A stretch of DNA of 64,000 nt from contig NZ_LZNS01000001.1 in the NCBI RefSeq assembly GCF_001984575.1, positions 4,779,553 through 4,843,552 on the forward strand, written 5' to 3'. Positions 18,523-27,333 of this stretch are shown piece after piece. This DNA comes from Streptomyces sp. MP131-18. GTDB lineage: Bacteria; Actinomycetota; Actinomycetes; Streptomycetales; Streptomycetaceae. Made by a program: the position numbers and the translations under genes. The notes under the pieces were generated by a model. It was not told the DNA's origin, did not search any database, and saw only the letters and a list, made by a program, of their open reading frames with translations. The first letter of the stretch is position 1, and every line of letters begins with the position of its first letter.

Positions 18523-19188
18523 CTACGCGGAAGGCGGTTCCTGGCCGCCGCCGCGGCGCCACAGGTCCTCGTAGCGCCGGACGACCGGCGGGTGGCCGGG
18601 CAGCGGCTCCGGATGGCCGGCGCGCAGCCCGTCGAGCGCGATCGCCAGGATGCGGTGCGCCGCGTTCTCCTCCTCGGCCGGGCTCGGAGCCGTGGCCCGC
18701 GTGCTGAACTTCCCGATCAGCAGCGACACGTCCAGCGCGGTGACGTCCCGGCGCAGCACGCCCGCGGCGTGCGCGCGGGCCACGACCGCCTCGGCCAGCT
18801 CCTGGGCGGCACGGGCGGCGCGCCACATGTCCTCGGTCGAGGCGATGGTGCCGGCGAGCGGCGCGAGCGCGCCGAAGCCGAAACCGGCGCAGCGGCGCAC
18901 GTAACCGGCCAGGCCCTCCCACGGGTCCGGTGCGCGCAGGGCGGCGCGGGCGGCGTCCGCGAGCCGTTCCATGGAGTCGACGCACAGCCGCTGGAGCAGC
19001 TCCTCCTTGGTGCGGTAGCGGCGGTAGAGGCTGCCCATGCCGACGCCCGCCCGTTCGGCGACGGCGGAGACGGGCGCGTCGAAGCCCTGGGTGAGGAACA
19101 CCTCGCGGGCGGCCTCGATGACGGCCCGGTCGTTGCGGGCGGCCGTGGCCTGCGGTCCCGGCTTGCGGCGGGCGGGGGCGTCGGGCAT
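18523..19188 (-). CDS. TetR-family regulator heading the two-component operon
   Basis: The product is 221 residues from ATG 19188. The N-terminal helix-turn-helix (about 20-65) has the typical A-R-E-V-F-L-T-Q-G-F, V-A-E-R-A-G-V-G-M-G-S-L-Y-R-R-Y and K-E-E-L-L pattern. The C-terminal ligand domain is not assignable to a known drug class. Two copies of CGGAGCG-N3-CGCTCCG lie 20-76 bp upstream, between this gene and the divergent oxidoreductase. It probably represses itself, the downstream kinase/regulator pair and the oxidoreductase. Confidence 0.9.
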   Translation of the reverse strand: MPDAPARRKPGPQATAARNDRAVIEAAREVFLTQGFDAPVSAVAERAGVGMGSLYRRYRTKEELLQRLCVDSMERLADAARAALRAPDPWEGLAGYVRRCAGFGFGALAPLAGTIASTEDMWRAARAAQELAEAVVARAHAAGVLRRDVTALDVSLLIGKFSTRATAPSPAEEENAAHRILAIALDGLRAGHPEPLPGHPPVVRRYEDLWRRGGGQEPPSA

Positions 19189-19207
19189 GCCCCGAGGATA
19201 CGCCTTG

Positions 19208-19264
19208 CGGAGCGCGGCGCTCCGGGTTACGTTGAGGCCGTGCCATTCGGAGCGGTTCGCTCCG
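19208..19264. promoter_or_regulatory. tandem TetR operators, CGGAGCG-N3-CGCTCCG twice
   Basis: Perfect 7-bp inverted repeats with a 3-bp centre occur at 19208-19224 and 19248-19264, start-to-start 40 bp (close to four helical turns). Both are followed by GGGT. They fill the space between the divergent tetR and oxidoreductase genes. The spacing would place two dimers on the same DNA face. Confidence 0.65.
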
Positions 19265-19333
19265 GGTGGTGGCGGCGACGGTTGCGGTGACGGTTGCGGT
19301 GGCGGTGCGCGGCCGCGTCCGGAGGGGAGAGAC

Positions 19334-20326
19334 ATGCAGGCAGTGATGCTCAGGGAGTTCGGCCCGCCCGACGTGCTGAGGGCCGAGGAAGTCCCTGATC
19401 CCGAGCCGGGCCCCGGGCAGGTGCTCGTGCGTGCCGACGTGGTCGGCGTCACCTTCGTCGAGACCCAGACCCGCGCGGGCCGCGGCCCCGTCGCCGCCCA
19501 CCGCCCCACCCTGCCGGTCATCCCCGGCAACGGCGTCGGCGGCACCGTCACCGCGCTCGGCGCGGGCGCCGACCCGGCGCTGCTCGGGCGCCGCGTCGTC
19601 ACCACGACCGGCGGCAGCGGCGGCTACGCCGAACTCGTCGCCGTCGACGCCGCCGAGCCGATCCTCGTTCCCGAGGGCCTCGGCACGGCCGAGGCCACCG
19701 CGCTGCTCGCCGACGGCCGCACCGCCCTCCTGCTGACCCGCATCGCCGCGCCCGCCACGGGGGAGTGGGTGCTCGTCGAAGCCGCGGGCGGCGGCGTCGG
19801 CAGCCTGCTGGTCCAACTCGCCGCGGCGGCGGGCGCGCACGTCATCGCCGCCGCCGGCGGCGAGGCGAAGCTGCGGCTCGCCACCCGCCTCGGCGCCCGC
19901 GCCGCCGTCGACTACACCCGGCAGGACTGGCAGGACCGGGTGCGCGACGCCACCGGCGGCGCCGGCCCCGACGTCGTCTTCGACGGCGTCGGCGGCGCCA
20001 TCGGCACGGCGGCGGCGGGCCTGCTGCGGCCCGGCGGGCGGCTGAGCACGTACGGGCTCGCCGCCGGCGCGGCCTCCGCCGTCGACGAGGCCGAGGCCGC
20101 GCGCCGCGGACTGACGCTCCTCGGCTTCGGGCCGCCGCCCGCCCCGGCCGACCTGCGCGCGCTCGCGCGCGACGCGCTGGCCGAGGCCGCCGCGGGCCGG
20201 CTGCGGCCGACGATCGGGCAGACGTTCCCACTGGCCGCCGCGGCCGAGGCCCACGCGGCCATCGAGGCCCGAACGACGCTCGGCAAGACCCTGCTGGTCC
20301 CGGCCGCCGCGGTCGCGGAGTCGTGA
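19334..20326 (+). CDS. zinc-type alcohol dehydrogenase/quinone oxidoreductase (QOR, MDR superfamily)
   Basis: The 330-residue protein begins at ATG 19334 after GGAGGGGAG. An N-terminal GroES-like domain (residues 1-120) is followed by a Rossmann fold with A-A-G-G-G-V-G-S-L near 155, matching the NADPH site of quinone oxidoreductases. The catalytic zinc ligands of alcohol dehydrogenases are absent, as in QOR enzymes. It is divergent from the TetR regulator and its start lies 70 bp from two matching operators, so induction by a quinone-like or electrophilic ligand is a reasonable guess. Confidence 0.88.
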   Translation: MQAVMLREFGPPDVLRAEEVPDPEPGPGQVLVRADVVGVTFVETQTRAGRGPVAAHRPTLPVIPGNGVGGTVTALGAGADPALLGRRVVTTTGGSGGYAELVAVDAAEPILVPEGLGTAEATALLADGRTALLLTRIAAPATGEWVLVEAAGGGVGSLLVQLAAAAGAHVIAAAGGEAKLRLATRLGARAAVDYTRQDWQDRVRDATGGAGPDVVFDGVGGAIGTAAAGLLRPGGRLSTYGLAAGAASAVDEAEAARRGLTLLGFGPPPAPADLRALARDALAEAAAGRLRPTIGQTFPLAAAAEAHAAIEARTTLGKTLLVPAAAVAES

Positions 20327-20438
20327 CCGGACGCGGCGAGCTGCCCGCGCCGTTCCTCCCCTCCTCCTTGACCCGCCCCCGCGCGTGGGGTCCACTGTGG
20401 GCGGCCCGCATGATCACGGACGCGCAAAGGAGAGACGC

Positions 20439-21377
20439 GTGGGTGACGACCGCGACGACCGGGACGACCGGGACGACCGGGCGGTGTACGAGGTGCTCGA
20501 CGAGCGGTTCCGCACCGGGCGCTGCACGCTGGGCGATCAGCGGCTCGAAACGCTGCACACCGGATCGCGGTGGGCCGAGGGGCCGCTTTACGTCCCCGCC
20601 GCCCGCTTCCTGCTGTGGAGCGACATCCCCAACGACCGGCTGCTGCGCTGGGACGAGACGACCGGCACCGTCGGCGTGTTCCGCAGCCCCGCCGGATTCC
20701 CGAACGGCAACACGCTGGACGGCCAGGGCCGCCTCGTCACGTGCGAACAGGGCAACCGGCGCGTCACCCGCACCGAGCACGACGGCTCCGTCACCGTCGT
20801 GGCCGACCGTTACCGCGGCAAGCGCCTCAACAGCCCCAACGACGCGGCCGTCGCGTCCGACGGCTCGATCTGGTTCTCCGACCCGGACTTCGGGATCGTG
20901 AGCGACTACGAGGGGCACCGCGCCGACAGCGAGATCGGCGCCTGCAACGTCTACCGCGCCGACCCGGACAGCGGCGAGGTCACGCAGGTCGCCGACGGCT
21001 TCCGCGGCCCCAACGGCGTGATCTTCTCCGACGACGAGCGCCGCCTGTTCGTCTCCGACAGCCGAGCCGGGCAGATCCGCGTCTTCGACGTGCGGGAGAA
21101 CGGCACGCTGTCCGACGGCGAGGTGTTCGCCGAGTGCCCCGCGGGCTTCGACAACATCCGCCTGGACGACGCCGGCCGGCTGTGGGCCGCCGCCCTGGCG
21201 GACGGCGTCCACTGCTACGACGCGGACGGAACCCTGATCGGACGCCTCCGGGTGCCGGAGACGGTGGCGAACATCCGCTTCGGCGGCGCGCGCCGCAACC
21301 GCCTGTTCATCGCCGCGAGCACCACCCTCTACTCGCTGGTGATGAGCGTCACCGGCCCGCCGTCGCAAAGGCGTTGA
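20439..21377 (+). CDS. SMP-30/gluconolactonase/LRE-like family hydrolase
   Basis: The product is 312 residues. GTG 20439 is chosen because AAGGAG ends six bases upstream; an earlier in-frame ATG lacks such a site. The N-terminus has a D-D-R repeat (residues 3-12) made by a 9-bp tandem repeat. The six-bladed propeller shows E-G-P near 50 (metal-binding Glu), N-S-P-N-D near 135 and G-P-N-G-V near 190, with S-D-S at the last metal-ligand position. Members hydrolyse sugar lactones or organophosphates using Ca or Zn. The 3' end overlaps the convergent SDR gene by 29 bp. Confidence 0.87.
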   Translation: MGDDRDDRDDRDDRAVYEVLDERFRTGRCTLGDQRLETLHTGSRWAEGPLYVPAARFLLWSDIPNDRLLRWDETTGTVGVFRSPAGFPNGNTLDGQGRLVTCEQGNRRVTRTEHDGSVTVVADRYRGKRLNSPNDAAVASDGSIWFSDPDFGIVSDYEGHRADSEIGACNVYRADPDSGEVTQVADGFRGPNGVIFSDDERRLFVSDSRAGQIRVFDVRENGTLSDGEVFAECPAGFDNIRLDDAGRLWAAALADGVHCYDADGTLIGRLRVPETVANIRFGGARRNRLFIAASTTLYSLVMSVTGPPSQRR

Positions 21378-22350
21378 GACCCGTCAGCTCCGCGGAAAGA
21401 TCCCACAGCCGTGCCGCCTGCTCCGGGTCGCAGGCGTGTGCGGCGACGCCGGGGACCAGGCCGCCGCCGACCGGGGCGGGCCCGGCCGGCGGCGCGATGT
21501 CGCAGTCCTCGCAGTAGACCCCGCCGCGGTCGGCCAGGCGCGGGGAGGTGGCCGCCCACACCTGGGTCGCGGCGCCCTGCTCCGGCGTCTTGAACGTGGG
21601 GTTCGTCACGTTCCCCTGCTCGTCGATCCACCCGGCGTCCACCATCTCGGCCTGCGCCAGGTGCCGCTGGAGAGGCGTGAGAATCCCGCCCGGGTGCAGG
21701 GAGAACGCCCGCACGCCGTGCGGCCGTCCCAGCGTGTCGAGGTGCAGCGCGAACAGCGCGTTCGCGGTCTTCGCCTGCCCGTAGGCCAGCCACTTGTCGT
21801 AGCCGCGCGTGAACTGCACGTCGTCCCACCGCATTCCGGAGTCCTGATGGCCGGCGGAGGACACGGCGACGACGCGGGCGCCGCCGCGTGCGCCGCCGCG
21901 TGCGAGCGCCGGCCAGAGCAGGTTGGTGAGCGCGTGGTGGCCGAGGTGGTTGACCGCGAACTGCGCCTCCCAGCCGGGACCCACCCGGGTCTCGGGGCAG
22001 GCCATGATGCCCGCGTTGTTGATGAGGAGATCCACACCGCGGCCCGAGTCGAGAACGGCCCGCGCGAACGCGCGGACATCCGCCAGGTCCGCCAGGTCCA
22101 GGCGCGCCACCTCCGCGCCGTCGATGCCGGTGACCGCCTCCCGCGCCGCGTCGGCACGCCGGGCCGGAACGATCACCCTCGCACCGGCCCGCGCCAGGGA
22201 ACGGACCGTCTCAAGACCGAGGCCGGAATAGCCGCCGGTGACGATGGCGAGCTTGCCGGACAGGTCGATGCCGTCGAGGACGTCGTTCGCCGTACTCTGC
22301 GCGTCGAAGCCGGAGTTGATGGGCCGCTGGGGGGTGCTCGTGGATGCCAT
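21349..22350 (-). CDS. short-chain dehydrogenase/reductase (retinol-dehydrogenase-like SDR)
   Basis: The 333-residue protein has the classical SDR motifs. T-G-G-Y-S-G-L-G near 40 is the cofactor loop; an Arg-rich segment after it suggests NADP. N-N-A-G lies near 112, S-S-A near 165 and Y-G-Q-A-K near 190 (catalytic Tyr/Lys). Length and spacing fit the actinobacterial group annotated as oxidoreductases of the WW-domain type. It lies 47 nt downstream of the acyltransferase gene on the same strand. The start region is free of strong ribosome-binding sites. Confidence 0.9.
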   Translation of the reverse strand: MASTSTPQRPINSGFDAQSTANDVLDGIDLSGKLAIVTGGYSGLGLETVRSLARAGARVIVPARRADAAREAVTGIDGAEVARLDLADLADVRAFARAVLDSGRGVDLLINNAGIMACPETRVGPGWEAQFAVNHLGHHALTNLLWPALARGGARGGARVVAVSSAGHQDSGMRWDDVQFTRGYDKWLAYGQAKTANALFALHLDTLGRPHGVRAFSLHPGGILTPLQRHLAQAEMVDAGWIDEQGNVTNPTFKTPEQGAATQVWAATSPRLADRGGVYCEDCDIAPPAGPAPVGGGLVPGVAAHACDPEQAARLWDLSAELTGLNAFATAGR

Positions 22351-22397
22351 GCCGCGACGCTACGAGTTGGAGCACTCTCGATGTCAATCATCCGCTG

Positions 22398-23480
22398 TCA
22401 GCCGCTGCCGGCCCGTGCCCGCTCCCGCCGGTCCCGGCCGCCCCGCCGGACCGCTGCGAGCCGGACCGTCGGCCGCGGGCGGACCAGAGGGGCGGTCAGC
22501 AGGCGGACGGGCGGGGAGGCGAGGACGGCGGCCAGCGCGGCGGAGAGCAGCAGGAGCAGCAGTTGCTCGGCGCCCGAGCCGACCCAGTCGACGGCGAACG
22601 CCGCCTCGACGGGCCTGATGACCAGGGGATGCAGCAGGTACATGAACATCCCGCCCGTGCCGAGCGCGGTGACGAACGGGATGCGGCGGCGCGGCGCGAG
22701 CCTGAGCATGCTCAGCGCGACGGCGGCCCCGCACGCCAGGATCGCGCCGCGGTCCGTCCAGGCCCAGGGCGACTCCCCCAACCCGCCCTCGCCGTAGGGG
22801 CCCCGCAACTTCAGCGCCTCCAGGTCGATCCGGTCCCTGAGCCACCAGGAGACCGCGAACGCCGCCCCGAGCACCGCCGCCGCGGCCCGGCGGCTCCACC
22901 GGGCGGACAGCACCCCGGCGAGCGCCCCCTGCCGCAGCTTCCAGCCGAGGAGGAAGAACGGCAGGAACCCGAGTGTCCTGGCCGCGGAGAACTGGAGCCC
23001 GAGCGCCGGGAGGTAGCCGCTGACCAGGGCGGCGACCACGGAGGTGGCCAGTGGGTGGGGGAGCCGCGCGAGAAGGGGCAGCGCGGCCCGCCACGTGAGG
23101 AGGGACAGCAGGAACCACAGGGACCAGGCGGGCCCCCTTGTCTCGTTCGGCCACTCGCGGTGCGACATCATCCACACCTCGGCGGACTGGAGGCCGACGA
23201 TCGCCAGGTAGGGCAGCGCGATCGACTCCGCCAGGTGACGGGCGCGGCGCAGCGTCAGCGGCTCCGCGCTGCTGAAATAGCCGGCGAGGAGCGCGAACAT
23301 CGGCACGCGCATCGCCCACGTCGCGATGTGCAGCCAGCGCAGCCCGTCCCGGTCGGTGATGGTGTCCGCCGCGTGCATGAAGACGACCAGAGTCCCGGCG
23401 AGCCGACGGAGGTTGTCCCAGCGCGGGTCCCGGCTCCGTTCCCGCCGTGACGTGCTGGTCCGCTCCGCGGCAGGTCGCAT
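22398..23480 (-). CDS. acyltransferase-3 family integral membrane protein
   Basis: The product is 360 residues from ATG 23480. A short charged N-terminus with R-D-P-R-W-D-N is followed by about ten hydrophobic helices; V-V-F-M-H-A-A-D near residue 35 contains the His thought to be catalytic in this family. Such proteins transfer acetyl or other acyl groups to extracytoplasmic sugars, lipids or antibiotics. It may be co-transcribed with the SDR gene 47 nt downstream. Substrate unknown. Confidence 0.85.
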   Translation of the reverse strand: MRPAAERTSTSRRERSRDPRWDNLRRLAGTLVVFMHAADTITDRDGLRWLHIATWAMRVPMFALLAGYFSSAEPLTLRRARHLAESIALPYLAIVGLQSAEVWMMSHREWPNETRGPAWSLWFLLSLLTWRAALPLLARLPHPLATSVVAALVSGYLPALGLQFSAARTLGFLPFFLLGWKLRQGALAGVLSARWSRRAAAAVLGAAFAVSWWLRDRIDLEALKLRGPYGEGGLGESPWAWTDRGAILACGAAVALSMLRLAPRRRIPFVTALGTGGMFMYLLHPLVIRPVEAAFAVDWVGSGAEQLLLLLLSAALAAVLASPPVRLLTAPLVRPRPTVRLAAVRRGGRDRRERARAGSG

Positions 23481-23888
23481 GGTGCCCGTCCCCCTTGCCG
23501 CGCCTACTCGATAAGTACGCGGTATGTCATCGCGACGGCGCGGCCCCGCCCGCGCAGGCCCGCCCCGGGGCCCGTGGCCCGGACCCGCACGCAACGTATG
23601 TGCGCGGCCCGCCCCGGGGCGTCCCCCGCGGCGCCGAACTCACCGCCTCCCCCGCACGGCGGACGCGCCCCGCCCGCAAGTACGTCGTCGTGGTGCCGCC
23701 CCGCCGGCCCGGGGCCCCTTCGGCGCCTGTCATCCGCCGGACCTGCCCGTCCGCCGCCTCCCCACGGCACCCGGGGTCCGCTTCGGGACGGATACCGCAT
23801 CCACCCCTGGAGCGACGGCAAGTCCGCGATCTTGCCTCTAGGGTCGGCCTGCACCTCCTGTTCCACCTGCTGCTGAGAGAAGACCCCC
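23481..23888. other. 408-bp divergent intergenic region without a gene
   Basis: Open frames here are G+C-rich shadows without plausible starts or families. Near the acyltransferase end the stretch CTACTCGATAAGTACGCGG (about 23503-23521) is relatively A+T-rich and may contain that gene's promoter. I see no RNA gene or mobile element. Confidence 0.4.
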
Positions 23889-25235
23889 ATGCGGCGACTC
23901 GTCGTGCTACTCATCGCCCTGGTCACGCTGTTGCCGCCCGCCGCGACGGCCGGCGACGCCGAACGGGCGCCCCAACTGCCGGACACCCCCGTGGCCCGGC
24001 AGCTCTCGTGGCTGCTCGCCGCCTCGCACCGGCTGCCCCTGGCAGAGTCCGAGATGCGCACACACCTGTCCGGTCCGCTCCTCGAATCGCTCGGACCCGA
24101 CGGCCTCAACGACATGCTCGCCGAGGCCGGCGGCACGAACGGCCTGAGCCTCGACTCCTACCGCGCGCAGCGCGAACCCCGCGCCGGCTCAGAGGCGTAC
24201 GCCCTCCTCACCGGCGGCACGGGCATACACCACGCCGTCGTGGTGACCGACGCCGACGGAGCCATCGCCTCGCTCTTCCTCACCCCCCTTCCGCACTCGT
24301 GGGCGGAGCTGACGGAACGGGCCGCGGCCGTCGCCCCGGATGTCTCCTTCCTCGCCGCCGAAATCGATGAGCCGGAAGAACCCGGGGAGCCGGGGGAGTG
24401 CCGGCCGGTGCACACCCTTGCCCCCGACACCCCGCGGCCGATCGCCTCCGCGTTCAAGCTGTACGTGCTCGGTGCCCTCGCCGAGGCGGTGCACTCCGGA
24501 CGGGCCGAGTGGGACGAGCCGCTGGCGGTGCGCGAGGAGTGGAAGGCGGGGGGCGGCGGCCCTGTTGCGGAGCTGCCCGCGGGCACCCGGCTCACTCTGC
24601 GCGAGTACGCGGACCGCATGATCTTCTACAGCGACAACTCGGCGACGGACCACCTGATGCACCGCCTCGGCCGCGGAGCCGTCGAGGCGCAGCAGGCCCG
24701 CTTCGGCATGGCCGATCCCGCCGCCAACCTTCCCTTCCTCCTCACTCGCGAAATGTCACAGCTGAAGACGGCCGACTACCCGGTGCACGCCGACGCGTTC
24801 GCCGCCCTGGACGAGGACGCGCGCCGCGCCTACCTCGACCACGTGGTGGCCGGACTGCCGGTACCGGACACCATCTGGAGCGAGCCGCGCTCCATCGCCA
24901 CAATCGAGTGGTACGCCTCGGCGGCCGACCTGTGCCGGGCGTTCGCCGGTCTGCACGCACAGGCGGCACAGCCGGGCCAGGAACCTGTGGACACCTCTCT
25001 TTCTCTCATGGGCACCCGCATCCTCGGTCTCGACACGGAGGCCTGGCCGACCGGCTGGTTCAAAGGCGGCTCAGAACCGGGCGTCGTCACCCGCAGTTTC
25101 ATGGCCGCCTCCGCCACGGGTGAGACCCACGTCGTGTCCGTCCTGGCGAGCGACCCGGAGAACAACGTGAGCGATGCGGCCACGGTCTCCGAACTGCTCG
25201 CCCTGTCGGCCGGTGCCTTCCGGCTGATGCAGTAG
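23889..25235 (+). CDS. exported serine hydrolase, class A beta-lactamase fold with ORF12-type N-domain
   Basis: The product is 448 residues. Residues 1-21 form a Sec signal (hydrophobic core ending A-T-A-G). Residues 30-130 resemble the N-terminal domain of ORF12 from the clavulanic acid cluster. The rest is a penicillin-recognising enzyme: S-A-F-K near 187-190 (nucleophile Ser and Lys), Y-S-D-N-S near 247-251 and K-G-G near 392 in place of K-T-G. ORF12 is a cephalosporin esterase with little beta-lactamase activity, so this enzyme may cleave esters rather than the lactam ring. An Asp/Glu/Pro-rich insert (about 158-170) precedes the catalytic domain. No clavulanate genes are nearby. Confidence 0.82.
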   Translation: MRRLVVLLIALVTLLPPAATAGDAERAPQLPDTPVARQLSWLLAASHRLPLAESEMRTHLSGPLLESLGPDGLNDMLAEAGGTNGLSLDSYRAQREPRAGSEAYALLTGGTGIHHAVVVTDADGAIASLFLTPLPHSWAELTERAAAVAPDVSFLAAEIDEPEEPGEPGECRPVHTLAPDTPRPIASAFKLYVLGALAEAVHSGRAEWDEPLAVREEWKAGGGGPVAELPAGTRLTLREYADRMIFYSDNSATDHLMHRLGRGAVEAQQARFGMADPAANLPFLLTREMSQLKTADYPVHADAFAALDEDARRAYLDHVVAGLPVPDTIWSEPRSIATIEWYASAADLCRAFAGLHAQAAQPGQEPVDTSLSLMGTRILGLDTEAWPTGWFKGGSEPGVVTRSFMAASATGETHVVSVLASDPENNVSDAATVSELLALSAGAFRLMQ

Positions 25236-25242
25236 CACCCCC

Positions 25243-25296
<54 letters not shown>

Positions 25297-25341
25297 GGAA
25301 CGGCTGGGGTCGGTGAGGCCGCTGAGGCCGCTGAGGCCGTG

Positions 25342-27333
25342 TCAGTGGCCGCCGTGCCCCGGCCGCTGGCGCCCGAATGTCATCACCCCGGGCGGCACCA
25401 CCACGAAGGGCCGCATCATGCCTGTGCCTTCGTGCTCCAGCAGGTGGCAGTGGTACATGAACCGGCCGTGCGCCCCGGAGAACGCACCCATGACCGAGAC
25501 CAGCTCTCCCGGCCGCACCCGGAAGACATCCTTCCAGCCCAGCTCGTTCGCCTCCAGCGGGATGGCGGCGCCCGGCGCGCTGTTGAACGTGACGGGCTCC
25601 CCGGCCCGGGTGCCACCGAGCGCCAGGTCGAAGCCGGTGACGATGTACGGCTCGCGACGCAGCACCTGAAAGGCCGACAGGTGTATGTGCATCGGGTGGA
25701 CCGGGCCGCCGAGGTGGAGGAAGCTCCACCGCTCGTACTCCCCGTGCGCCACCTTGAAGGTCAGCGCGTCGTCGAACCTCCGGGCCAACCGGCGGTACGT
25801 CGTGCTCCTGCCCTCCGCGTCCGTCAGCTGGATCAGGCCGTCCGACGGCGCCCCCGCCGCGCCCTCGGCGACCGCTGCCATCTCCCATATCTCCGGGTGC
25901 CCTCCGCCCCCGGCCGTGCCAGGCGGGGTGAGCACGATCAGCCGGTGCGCGCGCACGTGCGTGGTGTCGTGCGGCAGCCGGCGGAAGGAGGACGATGTGA
26001 CGCCGGGCAGCACAAACCCGTCGTGCACCGGCGCACGGCCCACCCGGAACTCCATGACCTGCGGAAACGGCACGTCACCCGCCGGGTCGTCCTCGCCCGG
26101 CAGCACATTGCGCCCGACGTTGGCCAGCCGCACCCGCTGCCCGCGCAGGGCCCGGAAGTCGATCAGCAGATCCATGCGCTCCGCCGGTGCGATGGTCAAC
26201 CGCGGCAGCGTGTCGTCGAAGTCGACGGCAACCGGCTGCGGCATCAGACCGCCGTCGGAACCGATCTGCTTGATGGCCCCGTGCACCGGCGCCCCCTCCT
26301 CGTCGATCAGGACCAGATCGAAGATGCGGGCGTTTGCCGCGTTCAGCAGGCGGAAGCGGTACCAGCGGGGCTCGACGTCGAAGTACGGCCACAGCACGCC
26401 GTTGACCAGGGTGTACGGACCGGTGAACGGCAGCGTGACCGCCTTGTCCGTCTCCCCCTCCGCCCCTGCCCCGGCCTCGGTCCCGGCCTTGGTCCCGGTC
26501 TCCGCCCCGGTCCCGGCCCGCGCCTCCGGAAGCCGCGGCACCTTGTACAGCAGCTCCCCCGTGGGGCGGCCCTGGCCGTCCACCTCGAAATTGCGGTCCA
26601 TCAGCATCAGCGGGACCTCGTACTTCCCGCGCGGCAGATGTAGTGCATCCTCCTCGGCGTCACGTACGAGATACATCCCGGCGAGGCCCGCATACACGTT
26701 CCACCGGGAGAGGTGCAGGGCGTGGTCGTGGTACCAGAGCGCGGCGGCGCGCTGATCGTTCGGATACTCCGACAGCTGGGCGTCGCCGACCGGCACCCCG
26801 TTCTCCGGCCAGCCGTCATTGCCGCCGCCGGTGGCCGCGCCGTGCAGGTGCGTCACCGACCAGGCGGGCAGGTCGGCGACCTCCTTCTCCTCCGCGAAGC
26901 CCGGCCCGCGGCCGGCCCGCGCGCTGGACGGCACGTCCGCCACGAACCGCGGCGCGTCCCCGGAAACAGCTGGATAGGCGCTGTCGATCCGATTCCGCCA
27001 GCTGACGCGGATGCGCTGGCCGCGCCGCACATCGAACGTCGGACCCGGGAAGTGCCCGTCGTAGGCCCACACGTGCGTCGGCGCCATCTGCGAGTGCAGG
27101 CGTACCCATGTCGCCCGCAACTGCACCTCGATGTCCTCCCGCAGCCCCGCGCCGCGCCCAGGACGGAGCGTCGGCGGGATGCGCAGCGGGTCGAGATAGG
27201 GCGTCAGCCCGCCGACCGGCTCCGCCTCGGGCCTGGCGTCCCGCAGAACGGCGGGCTCCGGCAGCTCCTCGGCGTCCCGCGGGCCGACGGCCCCCGAGTC
27301 GTCGACGGCGTGCATGTAAATGACATCCGGCAT
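25342..27333 (-). CDS. three-domain multicopper oxidase (phenoxazinone synthase/CotA-like)
   Basis: The product is 663 residues from ATG 27333. Copper sites: T-H-L-H-G near 165, W-Y-H-D-H near 210, H-P-M-H-I-H near 560 and H-C-H-L-L-E-H-E-G-T-G-M-M near 635, the last giving the type 1 copper Cys-His-Met set. A long first domain and R-W-N-V-Y-A-G-L-A-G-M fit the phenoxazinone synthase/spore-coat laccase group, which oxidises aminophenols, bilirubin or Mn. There is no Sec or Tat signal, as in those enzymes. Residues about 275-305 form a low-complexity Gly/Thr/Ala/Glu insert. No phenoxazinone pathway genes are adjacent. Confidence 0.9.
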   Translation of the reverse strand: MPDVIYMHAVDDSGAVGPRDAEELPEPAVLRDARPEAEPVGGLTPYLDPLRIPPTLRPGRGAGLREDIEVQLRATWVRLHSQMAPTHVWAYDGHFPGPTFDVRRGQRIRVSWRNRIDSAYPAVSGDAPRFVADVPSSARAGRGPGFAEEKEVADLPAWSVTHLHGAATGGGNDGWPENGVPVGDAQLSEYPNDQRAAALWYHDHALHLSRWNVYAGLAGMYLVRDAEEDALHLPRGKYEVPLMLMDRNFEVDGQGRPTGELLYKVPRLPEARAGTGAETGTKAGTEAGAGAEGETDKAVTLPFTGPYTLVNGVLWPYFDVEPRWYRFRLLNAANARIFDLVLIDEEGAPVHGAIKQIGSDGGLMPQPVAVDFDDTLPRLTIAPAERMDLLIDFRALRGQRVRLANVGRNVLPGEDDPAGDVPFPQVMEFRVGRAPVHDGFVLPGVTSSSFRRLPHDTTHVRAHRLIVLTPPGTAGGGGHPEIWEMAAVAEGAAGAPSDGLIQLTDAEGRSTTYRRLARRFDDALTFKVAHGEYERWSFLHLGGPVHPMHIHLSAFQVLRREPYIVTGFDLALGGTRAGEPVTFNSAPGAAIPLEANELGWKDVFRVRPGELVSVMGAFSGAHGRFMYHCHLLEHEGTGMMRPFVVVPPGVMTFGRQRPGHGGH

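Noticed and set aside
25342..27333. A phenoxazinone (actinomycin-type) gene cluster
   Set aside because: Only the oxidase is present; no peptide synthetase or aminobenzoate genes are in the window.
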